From positions 88,923-152,922 of the forward strand of contig JASCPF010000001.1 in assembly GCA_029959325.1 (NCBI GenBank): a stretch of 64,000 nucleotides of DNA, read 5' to 3'. Both the position numbers and the translations under genes were made by a program. This DNA is from Microbacteriaceae bacterium PS02068. Lineage in GTDB: Bacteria; Actinomycetota; Actinomycetes; Actinomycetales; Microbacteriaceae. The notes under the pieces are model-generated. The model did not search any database. It was not told the origin of the DNA and was given only the letters and a program-made list of their open reading frames with translations. Position 1 is the stretch's first letter, and every line of letters starts with the position of its first letter. Shown here in pieces: positions 45,101 to 52,340 of the stretch.

Positions 45101-45630
45101 GTCTTCTCTTTGCGGCGACGGTGCTTGAGGATGCCCGCGGCCTCTTCGATGAACCCGCGGCGGTCTTCCGGCGACGCCTGCAGCACGCTGTCGAGCCGGC
45201 CCTGACCGACGATCACGTGCATCTCGCGGCCCAGGCCCGAGTCGCTGAGCAGCTCTTGCACGTCGAGCAGCCTGCACGACTCGCCGTTGATCGCGTACTC
45301 GCTCGCGCCGTTGCGGAACAGCGTGCGGCTGATCGTGACCTCGCTGTACTCGATCGGCAGCGCTCCGTCGGCGTTGTCGATCGTCAGCAGCACTTCGGCC
45401 CGGCCCAGGGGCCCGCGCGTTGACGTGCCGGCGAAGATGACGTCTTCCATCTTGCCGCCACGCAGGGTCTTCGCGCCCTGCTCGCCCATCACCCAGGCGA
45501 GCGCATCGACGACGTTCGACTTGCCCGATCCGTTGGGCCCGACGATGCAGGTAACCCCAGGTTCGAGGGCGAATGTCGTGGGTTGTGCGAACGACTTGAA
45601 GCCCTTGAGCGTCAGGCTCTTCAGGTGCAT
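42121..45630 (-). CDS. smc: Chromosome segregation SMC protein
   Basis: A 1169-residue ABC-type ATPase of the condensin complex. Walker A GPNGSGKSNVVDAL is at about 32-45, long coiled-coil arms run at about 170-500 and 660-1000, and the hinge (GLVGDSVKVTPGFEPAIAAA) lies near 510-640. The C-terminal signature is LSGGERSLAAVALLTAIF with Walker B PFYILDEVEAALDDANL. The ATG at 45630 gives the conserved MHLKSLTLKGFKSFAQ start. It is divergent from the small-peptide locus. Confidence 0.97.
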   Translation of the reverse strand: MHLKSLTLKGFKSFAQPTTFALEPGVTCIVGPNGSGKSNVVDALAWVMGEQGAKTLRGGKMEDVIFAGTSTRGPLGRAEVLLTIDNADGALPIEYSEVTISRTLFRNGASEYAINGESCRLLDVQELLSDSGLGREMHVIVGQGRLDSVLQASPEDRRGFIEEAAGILKHRRRKEKTLRKLEAMEANLTRLSDLAGELRRQLKPLGKQAEIAREAGSIAAIVRDAKARLFADELVGLRTQLADHARNEQERHAERLVLQDQAEQLALRIGAVESRQRSEAVDAARGTAFALEQVQERLRSLSSLAAQRLALLEDDGTLALEVATVSAADIDDARAEIDEIGAGLGDAQDAAETAGREVIRARAELDALDADIAAQSALVSEHDMRLTKLRGAADAANSRLDAVRAAVDRQQRALDAALARRAEAEETLAGVDPELVPEGSSAEHAAAYERAQRDAGAAETVVGTLRERLHAAERELESLTAQVSTLGRALDVRNAAAELIARGGAGIRGLVGDSVKVTPGFEPAIAAALGALAEGVLVDDIDAAVDVARTAREGDFGVVDIAIAAPGGQKPSVVDVPHGATAARDVVVAPEGILGLLADVLIVDDLDAVAAARTAVVASGRPATIVTRGGEIATMFTLRAGSGAGRSRLELSAERDAAADRLAEIRVVADSLREALTDAQQTWETGRRQTRELLQRLREHDAALAAHTERVNRATVRHEAAVAECERLEAGVVQAQNAVVDAEKAAHSADEALVRAQEAPRPMLDASARDGLLAALEETRDREMRARLDVETLRERVRAGESRVDQLIRQREREKAAAAEAARRAVIRRAQRALAAEVSGTLPPLLESVDRSVTQARVELHLAEQERTALTAELSELRGQDAAVRERLSGLTESVHGLELQMHEKRLHVTSLLERVASELSLDENILISEYGPDQPVPGDGDDAEPREFDRALERRRLQDAERKLGQLGRVNPLALEEYAALEQRHAFLTDQLADLVQTRKDLETIIGELDERMQTIFLAAFEDTKVAFGEVFPILFPGGSGSISLTDPDRPLTTGIEVAVRPVGKKIERLSLLSGGERSLAAVALLTAIFKARPSPFYILDEVEAALDDANLGRLLGVFEQLRASSQLIVITHQKRTMEIADALYGVSMRQDGVSAVVGQRVRERESV

Positions 45631-45748
45631 TCGTCGTCCTTCTGGGGTGGCTGGTCCGTCCACCGTAGCGGATGCTCCCGCGCACCCTCGTACGGCGCGG
45701 CGACGAGGGCCGTGGCCGCCAACGACACGCCGAAGCCTCCGGCCGCTC

Positions 45749-45778
45749 TTGACGAGCACGATCGCACAGGTCTAGTCT
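45749..45778 (+). promoter_or_regulatory. Promoter of peptide/GNAT locus
   Basis: TTGACG (45749-45754), an 18-base spacer and TAGTCT (45773-45778) form a good housekeeping-type promoter reading away from smc. The predicted start near 45785 leaves a leader of about 33 bases before the small ORF. Confidence 0.6.
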
Positions 45779-45817
45779 CCTAGATCGCGTCAGAAGTTGA
45801 GAAAGGAGGTCCCTGAC

Positions 45818-45910
45818 ATGATGTTCGATACCACCACCGGAGCGTTCGCTCCTGCCGTCGCGCGCACGGGGACCCTCTCCTTCGTCGTCGCCTTCCCGGC
45901 CGCCGGCTGA
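45818..45910 (+). CDS. 30-residue peptide ORF
   Basis: A 30-codon frame with a perfect Shine-Dalgarno, AAGGAGGT, seven bases before the ATG (a second ATG follows at once). The first part reads MMFDTTTGAFAPAVARTG (residues 1-18). The rest is hydrophobic with T19, S21, F22, F26, P27 and two final Ala and Gly. There is no Cys, Lys or Trp. Charges are one Asp and one Arg. It precedes three coupled GNAT genes in the same direction. It could be a modified-peptide precursor, a regulatory leader peptide or a tiny membrane-active peptide. The sequence does not choose. The strong ribosome site argues that it is truly translated. Confidence 0.55.
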   Translation: MMFDTTTGAFAPAVARTGTLSFVVAFPAAG

Positions 45911-46090
45911 GCCGTTCGCCCGAGAGCTCCGTCCACCACGGACGTGACGCTTCTGTGCGACTCACCCGCAGCATCCGCCTCGCGCACCGTACTCGGTGCC
46001 CCGCCGCAGCCCGGCACTCTCTCTCCGGAGCACCACGCTCCGACTCCTCGCAGAGCGCATCGACCCCGCGACAACGCACAAGGACATGAC
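45911..46090 (+). other. Structured spacer before GNAT genes
   Basis: The 180 bases between the peptide stop and the first GNAT gene hold three perfect small hairpins: CGTCC/GGACG (45930-45944), GCACCG/CGGTGC (45984-45999) and CGGAGC/GCTCCG (46026-46042). Two of them have the identical loop ACCAC. No U-run follows. Confidence 0.45.
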
Positions 46091-47173
46091 ATGACGCACC
46101 CCACCGGGGTCGAGTTCCGACCCCTCACCATCCCGGCATCGATGGATGCCCCCGACGCTGACGAGTTCCGCGAGTTCACCCGCGTGCGCAACGAGGTGTA
46201 CCGCGAGATCAGCGGCACCGACGACGACACCTTGACCCCCGAAGAACTGCTCCCGCACTATCAGGAGAGCCCCGACGAGATCCGCTACGTCTGGGTCGCG
46301 CTCGTGGACGGCGCGATCGTCGGTCGCGTCGGCGTCGATATCCCGCTCGAAGAAGGGTCTCGCGCGGCGTTCTGGCTCATCGAGCTGCTGCGGGCACACC
46401 ACGGTCGCGGCATCGGCTCGGCGGGCTACGAGCTCATCGAGCAGGCGGCGCGCGCGCACGATCGCACCGTGCTGCAGTCCTGGGCTCAGCACCCAGACGC
46501 TCCCGGTCCCCGGCTCGAGGCGCCGACGGGCTTCGGGTCGATTCCCGACGACCGTGTCGCGCGCTTCTACGTGCGCCACGGTTACCGTCTCGAGCAGATC
46601 GAACGCGAGAGCGCACTCGACCTGTCCACCTCCGAGGGCGACGTCGCGCGTCTGCTCGCCGCCGCAGAGGCTGTCTCGGCGGACTATCGCGTCGTCCACT
46701 GGCAGGCGCCCACCCCAGCCGAACGAGTCGCTGGCTACGCATGGATGAAGTCGCGCATGTCGACCGACACGCCGATGGGCGCGCTCGAGTTCGATGAGGA
46801 GACGTGGGATGCCGAGCGCGTCGCCCGTCACGATCGCAAGACCCTCGACGGCGGCCGCACCATGCTCGTCACCGCGGCCGAGCACGTCGCGTCGGGCGAG
46901 CTGGTCGCCTTCAACGAGCTCGCGATCGGCGCCGACCCCACCGCGGCGAGCCATCAGGAGGACACGCTCGTCCTGAAGGAGCACCGCGGCCACAAGCTCG
47001 GACAGCTGGTGAAGTGCGCCGGACTCACACGGTGGCATCGTGAGGTCGCGCCGCACTCTCCCAAGGTCATCACCTACAACGCCGAGGAGAACCGGCCGAT
47101 GCTCGATATCAACGAGGCGATCGGGTTCGTTCCCATCGCCTACAACGGTGCCTGGAAGAAGGTCCTCGCGTGA
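46091..47173 (+). CDS. Double-domain GNAT acetyltransferase 1
   Basis: A 360-residue protein with two GNAT folds. The N-terminal domain carries the acetyl-CoA P-loop in RAHHGRGIGSAGYELIEQAA (101-120). The C-terminal domain carries it in LKEHRGHKLGQLVKCA (295-310), then PKVITYNAEENRPMLDINEA and GFVPIAYNGAWKKVLA. Two-domain GNATs of this layout, as in mycothiol synthase MshD, transfer acyl groups to amines, but this is not MshD by any motif I see. AAGGA precedes the ATG by seven bases. Its stop overlaps the next start (GTGA). Confidence 0.85.
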   Translation: MTHPTGVEFRPLTIPASMDAPDADEFREFTRVRNEVYREISGTDDDTLTPEELLPHYQESPDEIRYVWVALVDGAIVGRVGVDIPLEEGSRAAFWLIELLRAHHGRGIGSAGYELIEQAARAHDRTVLQSWAQHPDAPGPRLEAPTGFGSIPDDRVARFYVRHGYRLEQIERESALDLSTSEGDVARLLAAAEAVSADYRVVHWQAPTPAERVAGYAWMKSRMSTDTPMGALEFDEETWDAERVARHDRKTLDGGRTMLVTAAEHVASGELVAFNELAIGADPTAASHQEDTLVLKEHRGHKLGQLVKCAGLTRWHREVAPHSPKVITYNAEENRPMLDINEAIGFVPIAYNGAWKKVLA

Positions 47174-48261
47174 GCGCCCCCGCAGCCGCCGTCGACTTCG
47201 TTCCGGTGACGCTCCCGCGCGAGAGCGATGACGCGCTGCCCGACACCTTTCTCGCGATGACGCGCGTGCGCAACCTCGCCCTCCGCGAAGTGAACGGTTC
47301 GGCCGAGGAAGACCAGACACCGGAGGATCTCGCACCCCTCTTCCATCCCGACCCTGATGAGCTCCGCATGCTGTGGCTCGTCCGACGTGGCGATGAGGTG
47401 ATCGGTCGCATCGGCGTCGACCTTCCGCAGGTGGAGGGTTCGCGCACCGCGTTCTGGTTCCTCGAGATCCTCGCCGCCCACCACGGCCTCGGTATCGGAA
47501 CCCGCGCGCATGCGGAGATCATCGAATCGACGGCGAGAGCCCACGGACGCAGCATCCTGCAGGTCTGGACGCTGCATCCCGAGGATCGGGATGCCACGCG
47601 CATCGACTCGCCCGCCGGTCTGGGCTCCATCCCCCGTGATCACGCCGCGCGCTTCGGCGAGAGGAACGGGTATGCGCTGGCCCAGGTCATGCGCCGGAGC
47701 GCGCTCGAGCTGCCGGGCGCCCGTTCCCGAATCGAGGCGCTGCTGAACGACGCAGGCGATGCCGCGGTGGGCTACCGCGTCGTTCAGTGGGAGGTGCCGA
47801 CGCCGGCGGAATACGCCGACGACTACGCCTGGATGAAGTCGCGGATGAACACCGACGCCCCCGCCGCCGACCTCGAGTGGGACGAAGAGCCGTGGGATGC
47901 CGAACGCATCGCGCGCCATGACGCGACGCTCGTGCGCGGCACTGGCGGTCGAGCTCTCGTCACGGCGGCACAGCACATCGCCACCGGCCGCCTCGTCGCC
48001 TTCAACGAGCTGACGATCCAGTCCGATCCCGCGGGCATCACCTCACAGCAGGACACGCTGGTGCTGAGCGAGCACCGCGGACACCGCCTCGGCATGCTCG
48101 TCAAATGCGCGGGGCTCCTCGCGTGGGGCGACATCGCGCCACACTCACCGCGCGTGGTCACGTACAACGCCGAGGAGAACCGGCCCATGCTCTCGGTCAA
48201 TGAGGCCATCGGGTTCGTCCCGGTGGGCTTCGAGGGTGCCTGGAAGAAGGTGCTGGAATGA
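47170..48261 (+). CDS. Double-domain GNAT acetyltransferase 2
   Basis: A 363-residue paralogue of its neighbours. The N-terminal P-loop is LAAHHGLGIGTRAHAEIIES and the C-terminal one is LSEHRGHRLGMLVKCAGLLA, followed by RVVTYNAEENRPMLSVNEAI and GFVPVGFEGAWKKVLE. The GTG start lies in the stop of GNAT 1 and its own stop in the ATG of GNAT 3, so the three are made in fixed ratio. Both binding loops are intact. The substrate is unknown. Confidence 0.85.
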   Translation: MSAPAAAVDFVPVTLPRESDDALPDTFLAMTRVRNLALREVNGSAEEDQTPEDLAPLFHPDPDELRMLWLVRRGDEVIGRIGVDLPQVEGSRTAFWFLEILAAHHGLGIGTRAHAEIIESTARAHGRSILQVWTLHPEDRDATRIDSPAGLGSIPRDHAARFGERNGYALAQVMRRSALELPGARSRIEALLNDAGDAAVGYRVVQWEVPTPAEYADDYAWMKSRMNTDAPAADLEWDEEPWDAERIARHDATLVRGTGGRALVTAAQHIATGRLVAFNELTIQSDPAGITSQQDTLVLSEHRGHRLGMLVKCAGLLAWGDIAPHSPRVVTYNAEENRPMLSVNEAIGFVPVGFEGAWKKVLE

Positions 48262-49334
48262 GTGAGAGGCCGACGATCACACGCGTACCCGTGCCGGCGA
48301 GTCTCGCAGATGCCGATGCCGCCGACTTCATCGCCTCCGCGGACGTCTTCAATCGTGCGATCGAGCATGACCTCGGTCTCGACCATCTGAAATGGGTGCC
48401 GTCAGAGATGCTTCCTGTCTGGCGGGACGAGACATACACCGTGCACCGCGCTCACCTCGCGCGGCGCGAGGGGACGCTCGTCGGTGCACTACAGATATCG
48501 GCGCCGCGCGAGGAGGGCGCCACGACTCTCGAGTTCGATCTGCTCGCGGTGCCGGAGGCGCGGGGCCAGGGTGTCGAGGAGGCTCTCTTGACGCAGTTGC
48601 GGCGGGATGCCGCTGAGCTCGGCCGCACGTCGCTGCAGACGTGGTCGATCCATCCACTCGGCGGGGAGGGCCCGACGATGGCAGCGCCCACCGGCTTCGG
48701 TGCCGTGCCGCTCGACGCGCAGTCGCAGTTCCTGCTCGACTCGGGATTCACTCTCCGACAGGTCGCGCGCAACAGCAGCTACTCGCTGGAGGCGGACCCC
48801 GAGTCCGTCCGATGCATGCTGGCAGATGCCCAGCGCCAGGCCGGCCCCGACTACCGGCTCGAGACGTGGACCTCCCCGACGCCGAGCGAGTTCGAGGACA
48901 GCTTCGCGTGGGTAGTGTCGCGCATGTCAACCGACGAGCCGCGGGCCGGTATGGATTCCGCGGAAGAGGTGTGGGATGCCGAGCGCGTCCGTCGGCGCGA
49001 CGAGCGCCTGCGCTCCGCCGGCTTCACGATCTCGGTCGCGGGCGTGGTGCATGTGCCGTCCGGCCAGATCGTCGCCTACAACGAGCTGGCGATCGGCGCA
49101 GACCTGTCTCGACCCACCAGCCAATGGGGCACGCTCGTCATCCGAGAGCATCGTGGCCATCGGCTGGGGACGATCGTCAAGTGTGCGAACATCCTGCGCT
49201 GGCGTGGGCTCGTGCCGACCTCGCCGTTCATCACGACGTTCAACGCCGAAGAGAATCGCCCCATGCTCGATGTCAACGGAGCGGTGGGATTCACGCCTCT
49301 CACCATTGCGGGGGCATGGGAGTTGCGGATCTGA
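48258..49334 (+). CDS. Double-domain GNAT acetyltransferase 3
   Basis: A 358-residue third paralogue, coupled to GNAT 2 by ATGA. The C-terminal domain keeps the P-loop (IREHRGHRLGTIVKCANILR) and FNAEENRPMLDVNGAVGF. The N-terminal loop reads VPEARGQGVEEALLTQLRRD and lacks the usual GxG pattern, so that half may be structural or bind a different ligand. The C-terminus ends GFTPLTIAGAWELRI rather than GAWKKVL. It ends one base from the convergent mutM. Confidence 0.84.
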   Translation: MSERPTITRVPVPASLADADAADFIASADVFNRAIEHDLGLDHLKWVPSEMLPVWRDETYTVHRAHLARREGTLVGALQISAPREEGATTLEFDLLAVPEARGQGVEEALLTQLRRDAAELGRTSLQTWSIHPLGGEGPTMAAPTGFGAVPLDAQSQFLLDSGFTLRQVARNSSYSLEADPESVRCMLADAQRQAGPDYRLETWTSPTPSEFEDSFAWVVSRMSTDEPRAGMDSAEEVWDAERVRRRDERLRSAGFTISVAGVVHVPSGQIVAYNELAIGADLSRPTSQWGTLVIREHRGHRLGTIVKCANILRWRGLVPTSPFITTFNAEENRPMLDVNGAVGFTPLTIAGAWELRI

Positions 49335-49335
49335 G

Positions 49336-50268
49336 TCAGGACGGTGCCGCGATCGCACGCGGTGGCGGCACCTGCTGGCAGCGCGGGCAGTAGTGGCTCG
49401 AACGGTTCATGAAGGCAGCACGCACGATCGGGCGGCCGCATCGCGGGCACGGCTGGCCCTCACGCCCGTAGGCGTTCAGCGAGTGCGCGAAGTACCCGGC
49501 CTGGCCGTTCACGTTGACGTACTGCGCATCGAAGCTCGTGCCGCCTTCGGCCAGGGCCTTCAGCAGCACGGCGCGGATCTCGGCGAGCAAGCGTGTGACG
49601 GCGCGCGCCGGCACGCCGAATGCCGGCGTCTCGGGGTGGATCCTCGCCGCCCAGAGCGCCTCGTCGGCGTAGATGTTGCCGACGCCGCTGATGACCGTCT
49701 GATCGAGCAGCACCCGCTTGACCGCCGAGCGCTTCGCGCGCACCGCCCGCGAGAAGCGCGCGTCTGAGAACGCGGCATCGAGCGGGTCGCGCGCGATGTG
49801 CGCCACCTGGGAGGGGACGAACGGGGCATCCGTCCCCCATCCCCCGGCCGCGGTGTCGGGCGTGGCCACCAGGTGATCGACGGCGAGCGACCCGAAGGTG
49901 CGCTGATCCGCGAACACCACCGCCAGCTCGCCGTGCACCGGGTGGGTGATCTCGAGGCGCACGCGCTCGTGACGCTCGCGCGGCGCGCCCGCGGGGCGCA
50001 GCAGCAGCTGACCGCTCATCCCGAGGTGGCCCACGATGGCGCGACCGTGCACGCGCGGGTCATCGACGAGCGGCAGCCAGAGGAACTTTCCGCGCCGCGC
50101 GGCGACGCCGATGGTCGCGCCCGTGAGCAGCTCTTCAAAAGATGCCGCCCCGCCGGTGTGGCGGGTCAGCGCGCGCTCATCGAAGACCGAGACGCCGGCG
50201 ATGCGCGCGCCGACCACGGCGGGTTCGAGGCCGGCGCGGACGACCTCTACCTCGGGAAGCTCCGGCAC
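49336..50268 (-). CDS. mutM: Formamidopyrimidine-DNA glycosylase
   Basis: A 310-residue base-excision-repair enzyme for 8-oxoguanine. The N-terminus MPELPEVEVVRAGLEPAVVG gives the catalytic Pro and Glu. GSLAVDHLVATPD and VGNIYADEALWAARIHPETP follow. The C-terminal zinc finger is CPRCGRPIVRAAF and SSHYCPRCQ. The residue count and the C4 zinc finger are typical. It follows rnc in the usual actinobacterial rpmF-rnc-mutM order. Confidence 0.96.
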   Translation of the reverse strand: MPELPEVEVVRAGLEPAVVGARIAGVSVFDERALTRHTGGAASFEELLTGATIGVAARRGKFLWLPLVDDPRVHGRAIVGHLGMSGQLLLRPAGAPRERHERVRLEITHPVHGELAVVFADQRTFGSLAVDHLVATPDTAAGGWGTDAPFVPSQVAHIARDPLDAAFSDARFSRAVRAKRSAVKRVLLDQTVISGVGNIYADEALWAARIHPETPAFGVPARAVTRLLAEIRAVLLKALAEGGTSFDAQYVNVNGQAGYFAHSLNAYGREGQPCPRCGRPIVRAAFMNRSSHYCPRCQQVPPPRAIAAPS

Positions 50269-50271
50269 GGG

Positions 50272-50979
50272 TCAGTCGCGGTCGTTCAGAGCGTGCCACG
50301 CGGCCAGAGCGCCGGCCATCTCGGCCTGCTTCTTGCTCGAGCCGATGCCTTCGCGCGTCACGCTGCCGACCGTGACGGTCGCCGTGAACACCCGATTGTG
50401 ATCGGGGCCCTGTGCGACGACGGCATAAGACGGCGGGGGCAACGCCGACCGCGCCGCAAGCTCTTGCAGGCTGGTCTTCGGATCCATTGCCGCGCCATAC
50501 CGCTCAGGGTCGGCAAGCAACGGCGCCACCAGCCGCAGGACGAGGGCGGTGGATGCCTCGGCGCCGGCCGACAGGAACGCGGCGCCGATCACCGCCTCCA
50601 TCGTGTCTGCGAGGATCGAGTCCTTGTCGCGCCCGCCGGTCTGGTCCTCACCGCGGCCGAGTCGCACGTACTCCCCCAGGCCGATACCCCGCGCGACTTC
50701 CGCCAGGGCGACCGTCGACACGACGCTCGCGCGCCGCTTGGCCAGCGACCCCTCGTCGAGACCAGGGTTGGTCGTGAACAGGTGCACGGTGACGGCTTGG
50801 CCGAGGATCGAATCACCGAGGAACTCGAGGCGCTCGTTGTGCGGAACGCCGCCGTTCTCGTACGCGTACGAGCGATGAGTGAGAGCAAGCGACAAAAGCT
50901 CGGGGTCGATGTCGACCCCGAGCTTGTCGGTGAGCCGCGGCGACTGGGTGAGAGTCGTGTGCTCGATCTTCGCGTCCAT
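50272..50979 (-). CDS. rnc: Ribonuclease III
   Basis: A 235-residue double-strand RNA endonuclease. The catalytic signature is HNERLEFLGDSILGQAVTVH, with a second acidic cluster in KDSILADTMEAVIGAAFL. The C-terminal dsRBD contains DPKTSLQELAARSALPPPSY, then TREGIGSSKKQAEMAGALAA. It is followed by mutM three bases later, and rpmF precedes it. Confidence 0.96.
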   Translation of the reverse strand: MDAKIEHTTLTQSPRLTDKLGVDIDPELLSLALTHRSYAYENGGVPHNERLEFLGDSILGQAVTVHLFTTNPGLDEGSLAKRRASVVSTVALAEVARGIGLGEYVRLGRGEDQTGGRDKDSILADTMEAVIGAAFLSAGAEASTALVLRLVAPLLADPERYGAAMDPKTSLQELAARSALPPPSYAVVAQGPDHNRVFTATVTVGSVTREGIGSSKKQAEMAGALAAWHALNDRD

Positions 50980-50993
50980 GAGGGCCGCGTCGA

Positions 50994-51203
50994 TCAGATG
51001 TCTGCGACCTTGCGGCCCTTGTACTCGAGGAACAGCTCGGTGCCCTGCGAGTCGGTGACGACCTTCGCCTGGTGCGGGCGGCTGTAGACGACCTTGCCGT
51101 TCTCGATCGTCTTGACGAGCGGGGTCGGCTCAGCCTTCCACTGCGCGCGGCGCGAGCGGGTGTTCGAGCGGGAGACCTTCCGCTTCGGGGGGTTACCTGC
51201 CAT
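50994..51203 (-). CDS. rpmF: 50S ribosomal protein L32
   Basis: A 69-residue protein beginning MAGNPPKRKVSRSNTRSRRA. Unlike zinc-binding L32 it has no Cys at all, the zinc-independent form often found in Microbacteriaceae. The C-terminal TELFLEYKGRKVADI agrees with that form. It follows the DUF177 gene by two bases, the common yceD-rpmF pair. Confidence 0.94.
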   Translation of the reverse strand: MAGNPPKRKVSRSNTRSRRAQWKAEPTPLVKTIENGKVVYSRPHQAKVVTDSQGTELFLEYKGRKVADI

Positions 51204-51205
51204 GA

Positions 51206-51769
51206 CTAACTCTTCTCTGTGTCGGAGGCGACGGGGCGCGCAGCCTCGTCGTCTTGGTCTGGGGTGAGGGCTTTCAACGCAGCCCAGCGCTCGTCGATCG
51301 GGGTTTCCGGCACGGCACCGTCTGCCAGCTTCTCGCCCGTGGCCGGATCAAGGCCTGGGCAGTCCGGCTGGCACACCGGCTGGAACGGAAGCGACAGGAC
51401 GATCGAATCCCTGACCAGAATTTCAAGATCCACGTGGTCGTCTTGAACATCGAAGTCAGTCGCTTCGTCACCAGAATACCCGAAGAGCTCCTGAATCTCG
51501 ACTTCGAGCGGTTCGGCCACGTCGGTGAGGCAGCGCCCGCACACGCCGGTGTACCGGGTCGCGACGGTCGCCGTGACCAGGATGCCCTCGTGGACGGCCT
51601 CGAGACGCACATCCGCCTCGACCGGCTCACCTTGCGCGACGGAGACGAGACCCTCGCCCCACTTCTCGGGGGCGGGCACGTCGACCTCGAACTCGCGCAT
51701 CTCGCCCGAGCGGTGCAGGATGTCGCGCACCGGGAAGGCGAACGGACCGTTCACATGCTTTCTGACCAC
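51206..51769 (-). CDS. DUF177 (YceD) family protein
   Basis: A 187-residue protein of the family linked to 23S rRNA or ribosome assembly. It shows MREFEVDVPAPEKWGEGLVS, GVCGRCLTDVAEPLEVEIQE and SIVLSLPFQPVCQPDCPGLD, with four conserved Cys (CGRC and CQPDC) that could bind zinc. The start is GTG at 51769, but a nearby GTG is also possible. It lies between coaD and rpmF. Confidence 0.9.
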   Translation of the reverse strand: MVRKHVNGPFAFPVRDILHRSGEMREFEVDVPAPEKWGEGLVSVAQGEPVEADVRLEAVHEGILVTATVATRYTGVCGRCLTDVAEPLEVEIQELFGYSGDEATDFDVQDDHVDLEILVRDSIVLSLPFQPVCQPDCPGLDPATGEKLADGAVPETPIDERWAALKALTPDQDDEAARPVASDTEKS

Positions 51770-51815
51770 GTCTCCATCGTATCCGGAGGCGGCTGACAGG
51801 CGGCCGTCCGAGCCT

Positions 51816-52313
51816 CTACTCCCCTAGCGTGCCCGTATCGAGGAAGCGCGCCACCGGCGCGGGCACGAACGGCGAGACGTCTCCCCCGAGGCCGGCGACC
51901 TGTCGCACGAGCGAGCTCGACACAAGGGCGTGCGACGGATCAGGAAGGAGGAAGACGGTCTCGATCCCGGCGAGGTGACGGTTCACGATCGCCATGGGCG
52001 TCTCGTACGCGACGTCGACCTGAGAGCGGATGCCTTTGACCAGCACCCCGGCATCCACATCCTCGGCGTAGTCCACGAGCAGGCCCATGCTCCACGAGGC
52101 GACGATCACGTTGCCGGCCACGTCGCCTTCGGCGATGGACTGCTCGAGCAGGCTGAGTCGCTGCGCGATCGGCAGCATCGCCTCTTTGCCGGGGTTGTGC
52201 ACCACGAGGACGTGCAGTTCGTCGTAGAGCGCCGCCGCGCGGCGAATGACATCGAGGTGACCGAGCGTCGGTGGGTCGAAGGAACCCGGGACGACCGCGA
52301 TGCGGGTGTTCAT
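51816..52313 (-). CDS. coaD: Phosphopantetheine adenylyltransferase
   Basis: A 165-residue enzyme of CoA synthesis. Motifs are [20 protein letters not shown] (the TxGH nucleotide-binding motif), [40 protein letters not shown] and [20 protein letters not shown]. The length is normal. It is upstream of the DUF177-rpmF-rnc-mutM run and downstream of recG. Confidence 0.96.
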   Translation of the reverse strand: MNTRIAVVPGSFDPPTLGHLDVIRRAAALYDELHVLVVHNPGKEAMLPIAQRLSLLEQSIAEGDVAGNVIVASWSMGLLVDYAEDVDAGVLVKGIRSQVDVAYETPMAIVNRHLAGIETVFLLPDPSHALVSSSLVRQVAGLGGDVSPFVPAPVARFLDTGTLGE

Positions 52314-52340
52314 GCGCTCAGCATAATCCGGCGCGCGCCG

